DNA of 29,162 bases from assembly GCA_005223375.1 (NCBI GenBank), contig RXOD01004091.1, positions 1 through 29,162 of the forward strand, written 5' to 3'. A model generated the notes under the pieces. It saw only the letters and a list, made by a program, of their open reading frames with translations, was not told where the DNA came from and searched no databases. This document shows, in pieces, positions 29,140-29,162 of the stretch; position 1 is the stretch's first letter, and each line of letters opens with the position of its first letter. A program made the translations under genes and the position numbers. Origin of the DNA: Amoebophrya sp. AT5.2. Its lineage: Eukaryota; Sar; Dinophyceae; Syndiniales; Amoebophryaceae.

Positions 29140-29162
29140 TGTGAGTCCTACCTTGGATTTGG
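29140..29162 (+). repeat. right LTR, first 23 bases only
   Basis: Identical to the first 23 bases of the left LTR; the window ends here. The identity fixes the element's orientation and left border. Confidence 0.9.

Larger units (their letters stand above)
18360..29162 (+). mobile_element. Ty1/copia-type LTR retrotransposon (right LTR truncated by the window edge)
   Basis: The first 23 bases of the element (starting TGTGAGTCCTACCTTGG, 18360-18382) recur exactly at 29140-29162, directly after a purine run. This marks the two LTR starts. Between them lie a 1022-codon gag and a roughly 2100-codon pol in the -1 frame, with integrase before reverse transcriptase and RNase H, which is the copia order. 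LTR start to LTR start is 10,780 bases, so with a second LTR of about 450 bases the whole element would be about 11.2 kb, against 5-6 kb for typical copia elements. Both frames are free of stops, so the copy may be recent. It sits in the same orientation as the host genes, 390 bases after the DVNP stop codon. Confidence 0.9.

Noticed and set aside
1..29162. CRISPR arrays, bacterial operons, riboswitches or rRNA
   Set aside because: No regular spacer-repeat arrays, Shine-Dalgarno-coupled genes or conserved RNA sequences were seen; introns and DVNP show a eukaryotic nuclear context.

Overview
The window looks like nuclear DNA of a dinoflagellate. The strongest evidence is a spliced gene at 17098-17970 whose product matches the dinoflagellate/viral nucleoprotein (DVNP) family, the basic chromatin protein that dinoflagellates use in place of bulk histones. 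Three other observations agree: every supported gene and the mobile element lie on the + strand, several genes have spliceosomal introns, and pyrimidine-rich AG acceptor sites stand about 110-120 bases before start codons, as expected with spliced-leader trans-splicing. The species cannot be named from this sequence.

Layout. 1-2350: 3' part of a six-exon MORN-repeat gene. 3459-5654: intronless PEX3, the peroxisome membrane-biogenesis factor. 6364-9090: large intronless gene of unknown function. 9870-11942: predicted secreted protein of unknown function. 12620-16507: two-exon membrane protein built from two diverged copies of one module. 17098-17970: three-exon DVNP gene whose second intron is best explained by non-canonical splicing and resembles an introner element. 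Intergenic stretches are 0.4-1.1 kb and AT-richer than the coding sequence.

18360 to the window end: an LTR retrotransposon of the Ty1/copia order (integrase before reverse transcriptase). The first 23 bases of its left LTR recur at 29140-29162, where the right LTR is cut by the window edge. It has a 1022-residue Gag with two CCHC knuckles and an unusual extra zinc finger. A roughly 2100-codon Pol frame follows in the -1 frame, overlaps the end of gag, and has a 9-bp hairpin in the overlap. Integrase has a DD35E triad and reverse transcriptase has an FVDD box. The usual HHCC finger and protease motif were not found. With a second LTR of similar size the element would be about 11.2 kb, roughly twice a typical copia element. 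Both frames are uninterrupted, which suggests a recent insertion, about 390 bases after the DVNP stop codon.

The host genes are functionally unrelated (chromatin, peroxisome, membrane and secretion) and look like an ordinary one-directional dinoflagellate gene row rather than an operon. The points most worth following up are the DVNP intron, the divergent copia element, its probable frameshift signal, and the duplicated membrane protein.
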